From assembly GCA_016788165.1 (NCBI GenBank), contig JAEUTH010000023.1, forward strand, positions 1 to 48,612: DNA of 48,612 nt, written 5' to 3'. The stretch is from Bacteroidia bacterium (GTDB taxonomy: Bacteria; Bacteroidota; Bacteroidia; AKYH767-A; OLB10). A program made the translations under genes and the position numbers. The first letter of the stretch is position 1; every line of letters starts with the position of its first letter. Positions 46,801 through 48,612 of the stretch are shown one piece after another. The notes beneath the pieces were generated by a model. That model saw only the letters and a program-made list of their open reading frames with translations, had not been told where the DNA came from and did no database searches.

Positions 46801-48305
46801 CCCTGATAAACCTGAAAGCCAATGGCATTGTTACTTGCCTGGCTTAAACTCACAATTAAACAAGTTGGTGCTGTTGCCTGATATAAGTAAACTTTATCGT
46901 TACCCGATTCATATAAAGTACCACAAGAACCTGAAGTTGCATTGGTATAATCGTTACCTAAACATTGCGTGGTTTGGTTGTTGGCATTATAAGGCAAAGT
47001 AACATTTAGTGCTGATGCACATGTAGCACCTGTACTTACGGATACCGGTGCCGTTATATTGATGTTATAACTACCAATACAATTGGGTGGTGCATATTGA
47101 TCTAACAATGCATAATATGTTATTCCTGCAGTTACATTGGCACATACCGTTACATTACCACCGGTGCTTTGGTCAAAATCCAAACAGGTAGGTGTTCCCA
47201 TTAAACAACCTCCGGTATAGGGGCAACCCTGATAAAGCATTAAGCCAACATACGTACTGTTACTTGTTATGGTAATGGTAACCGACCCTGTTACAGTTGG
47301 TGTAAATACAAACACCTCGTCTTCGCCACTTAGGTATGTGTTCGAACCACATGCAAATGTATTGGCTGCTGTTAAATCGTTAACCATGCCACAAGTGGTG
47401 CGGCCTGTAGCATTGTAAGGCAGCGTAACATTTACCTGCCCGGTTCCTAAAGTACAGCCACCCGGAGGCACCGGTGCCGATATGGTAACATTATTATATG
47501 CATTGCAAGTTGGTGCCGGCCACGAATCTAAAATCAAATAGTAAGTGATGCCGGCTTGTAAACAAGCCGACATGTTTTTACTGCCCGTACTTGAGTTGTT
47601 ATTTACCACACAAACACCACCTTGCCCATTAAACGGACAACCCTGATATAACATAAAACCGGTGTAAGTAGCCGATGGTGCATCTAAATTCATGGTTACA
47701 CTACCTGTTATGGCCGGTGTAAAAACCCAAACAGCATCTTCGCCTCCTAAATATAAATTTGAGCCACATGCAATGGTATTTGCAGCAGTAAAGTTGTTTA
47801 TCAAACCGCAAGTTGTACCCGCTCCACTTGCATAAGGCAAGCTACTTACATTGGTAACACCGGCTCCTAAACCACTGGGGCATGTTAAAGGCGCTACATG
47901 GCGATATGCCATTGTACCCATATTGTTTTGGGTTAAGCAACTATAGCGCGTAGGCAAAATTCGGTAGTTACCACTGGCTGGACAAAGCCATGATAGTGAT
48001 GAGGCCAAACCGCAAAAATCGTCATTATACCCTCCGGCCATAGCGGTGCCTGTTGCATCATTTAAAATGGAGAGCTGCGTATCAAATGTGGTACTGCCAC
48101 CATCGGCAGCACAAAACGAAAACTCATAACTATAACCGGCTACCGCTGTAAACACTTTGTAGTCGCCACCGTTAATGTTTGTAGTGCCTGTTGTTTGCCA
48201 GGCTGCTGTGGTAGTAATGGAGCCATTGGCAGTGCCACCGGTGCATTGGGCTTTTGTATATATGCTTATGTAACTTAATAATCCAATAAGTAATAACTTC
48301 TTCAT
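43893..48305 (-). CDS. Giant multi-repeat secreted adhesin-like protein with T9SS domain
   Basis: 1470 residues with signal peptide MKKLLLIGLLSYISIYTKAQ. An N-terminal module (about 20-140) is followed by three tandem units of about 130 residues carrying TLPY..., CG, GE(N)D.V..F.P, Y.G..LYQGCP and ITYY.ILD.., and a related fourth, as in pre-peptidase C-terminal (PPC)-like domains. A central region (about 740-1100) resembles beta-sandwich and G8/hyalin-like pieces. The end holds an FN3-like unit (SNFELNRSIDGVNF) and a T9SS domain (TPNPFSDFTTISF ... KGLYCIRL). Likely surface adhesin or matrix protein. No catalytic motif is obvious. Confidence 0.85.
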   Translation of the reverse strand: MKKLLLIGLLSYISIYTKAQCTGGTANGSITTTAAWQTTGTTNINGGDYKVFTAVAGYSYEFSFCAADGGSTTFDTQLSILNDATGTAMAGGYNDDFCGLASSLSWLCPASGNYRILPTRYSCLTQNNMGTMAYRHVAPLTCPSGLGAGVTNVSSLPYASGAGTTCGLINNFTAANTIACGSNLYLGGEDAVWVFTPAITGSVTMNLDAPSATYTGFMLYQGCPFNGQGGVCVVNNNSSTGSKNMSACLQAGITYYLILDSWPAPTCNAYNNVTISAPVPPGGCTLGTGQVNVTLPYNATGRTTCGMVNDLTAANTFACGSNTYLSGEDEVFVFTPTVTGSVTITITSNSTYVGLMLYQGCPYTGGCLMGTPTCLDFDQSTGGNVTVCANVTAGITYYALLDQYAPPNCIGSYNINITAPVSVSTGATCASALNVTLPYNANNQTTQCLGNDYTNATSGSCGTLYESGNDKVYLYQATAPTCLIVSLSQASNNAIGFQVYQGCPGSGGLCLGSYGGATSGNLSGTVTLPAAGNYFIIVDSWAPPTVVTYEINIVNGGSGAVNDLPCNANVLTLGVYTNGSNNCSGGIGEPAAPACWVAGGNQLNTVWYRFIPTSAQVTIRTTPGTLLNSHIALYSGACNSLTYVACNDNAPSCGTTVNNMSQININTLTPGATYHLVVDGYGGATGTFGIVVIDGAPSNLPPVFGQECVVPNPVCNQIISVGNPGYQAFGSSCDFPGSGSNCLLSAERGSSWYEMVIQSNGFLEFNIIPNDYPQPFVGDETDYDFALWLMFDGATNTVVNTCTSIAGGATPTRCNYSYLGVTGLNSNAVNNAPAPYGVNYDFAYERRLAVNAGDIIKLVVSNFSNSTSGFTMDFLASPINYSAAPGFVVWTGGIDDDWFKIENWGGCAIPTCAIDAIIPPSSANMPAIYRNGAVCKSLQINPSSSLTLHTGYTLQVCGNYTNNGLFTAQPNSTVLINNANVVQQLNGTMVGTSAFNHLTINKTGGSVVFNQAVDNTGNFTATTGTSVCNAQGFYHRVAGNFNVAGTYTTGTNTLEFNGSAAQNYNYVGDVNHVIMQHTGPGLTLSSNLNLATTGTLQLNNGRIITTPAYEVYIKNSAPASCNIGNANSFVLGFLRRNLSSLGAFNFPVGHSTAGYQLALINFNYAAAPTTIGNLQASFELHPTLPPGIGGFECAVSYSQPALNNGRWKFVANNNPTSGNFDATLYNTNYSNAASGFTVMRNPNTTWNLYNGVCTPCPVTAVGRLNMNGFGTGTSYFGVAQAPTPLPVSLILFEAKAATQSIVVRWVTVSENQVSNFELNRSIDGVNFMPITHMQPMGNIQSGHTYNYIDKDVEPGVLYYYKLKTNDINGQFTISHIEKAVTEFNVTDFAATPNPFSDFTTISFNLKELSDVRLDVLNQFGATVFILENTTLKKGQYSYRFDAKKAGLSKGLYCIRLITNNQTSTKKVIFE

Positions 48306-48307
48306 AA

Positions 48308-48612
48308 TTAATCGAGGCGGCTGCTAAGTGGTTGTAATTGACATGCATTAAGTACCTGATCTATAGTTGCATCAGCTTTGATATAATACGTCCAATGTTT
48401 TTGTTTTAATGCCTCAAAAAAAACATCGTTGTTTTCATGAAACTGAACTTGTAATTTGAACATGGCCACATTAAACCGTGCACAAACCCCCACACAGTTT
48501 ATACCTTGTAAATGGCTGATACTGTTTTGTATCGAATCGGCTTGCTTTACTAAGTCATTATGGGGCATGTACAATATAACTTCGCGAAACTGGGCACTAC
48601 AAAAAGATTGTA
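48308..48612 (-). CDS. Small secreted protein, 5' truncated by the window edge
   Basis: The frame is open to the window end, giving 100 residues plus a partial codon; the in-frame TTG at 48574 and ATG at 48568 are internal. The visible N-terminal part (SFCSAQ before FREVILYMP) looks like the end of a signal peptide, so only a few residues are missing. The remainder (SIQNSISHLQGINCVGVCAR, HWTYYIKADATID) resembles a ferredoxin-like small domain, without a known family. Stop lies 2 bp before the ATG of the giant protein, so the two are coupled. Confidence 0.65.
   Translation of the reverse strand, partial: QSFCSAQFREVILYMPHNDLVKQADSIQNSISHLQGINCVGVCARFNVAMFKLQVQFHENNDVFFEALKQKHWTYYIKADATIDQVLNACQLQPLSSRLD

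Noticed and set aside
45000..48300. CRISPR-like direct repeats
   Set aside because: The repeated words here come from protein-domain repeats of about 130 codons in a continuous frame, not short repeats with spacers.

Overview
The window comes from a member of the Bacteroidota. The evidence is at least seven proteins with a C-terminal type IX secretion (T9SS) sorting domain of the 'YPNPA...GLY.v.l.....' type, promoter-like motifs of the Bacteroidota kind (TTTG, about 20 nt, TAnnTTTG), AT-rich intergenic DNA, a very long IspG, and families common in this phylum (LVIVD, DKNYY, CotH, DUF2130). The set best fits an environmental or Chitinophagales/Sphingobacteriales-like lineage, but the genus cannot be read from the sequence. 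No rRNA, CRISPR array, insertion sequence, phage or integrase gene was seen.

Layout. 1-1716: the 3' end of a secreted beta-propeller-like T9SS protein, then a gene-poor 0.5 kb that holds a terminator and, on the minus strand, an unusual tRNA-like RNA with its own promoter. 1717-9159: an Lrp/AsnC regulator, a CPBP membrane protease, DusB, a secreted HExxH metalloprotease, a DUF2130 coiled-coil protein and an LVIVD-repeat T9SS protein. 9254-13771 (minus): a two-gene unit encoding a membrane protein with a C-terminal trypsin-like protease domain and a large secreted protein of unknown function. 13961-15058: a lipoprotein and a DinB-like protein. 15294-19187: a galactose operon, galK-galT-Na+/galactose symporter, with overlapping genes. 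19252-21687: small membrane, lipoprotein and GNAT genes. 21774-24459 (minus): a complete DpnII-type (GATC) restriction-modification operon with two methyltransferases; GATC looks strongly depleted across the whole window. 24613-28800 (minus): a sugar-nucleotide/capsule cluster (CpsB-like phosphatase, WbpP-like epimerase, RfbB, GalE). 29075-31421: an orphan helical protein and a small T9SS protein. 31658-33622: ispG. 33779-37182: phenylacetyl-CoA epoxidase genes paaABCD plus paaG, without paaE. 37233-38744: a serine beta-lactamase-like hydrolase. 38749-48612 (minus): a 10-kb run of secreted proteins (CotH kinase, two-repeat domain protein, arylsulfotransferase-like, a 1470-residue repeat protein and a truncated small secreted protein).

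How they work together. The galactose operon imports and phosphorylates galactose and converts it to UDP-glucose; the GalE it needs lies 10 kb away among genes for surface polysaccharide precursors. The paa genes would turn phenylacetyl-CoA into ring-opened products if a reductase is supplied elsewhere. Most remaining genes encode envelope or exported proteins.

The points most worth a second look are the tRNA-like RNA (1521-1600), the apparent GATC depletion next to the DpnII system, the 17-bp perfect hairpin that encodes the last codons of two convergent genes (38728-38765), and the membrane-anchored trypsin-like protease operon (9254-13771).
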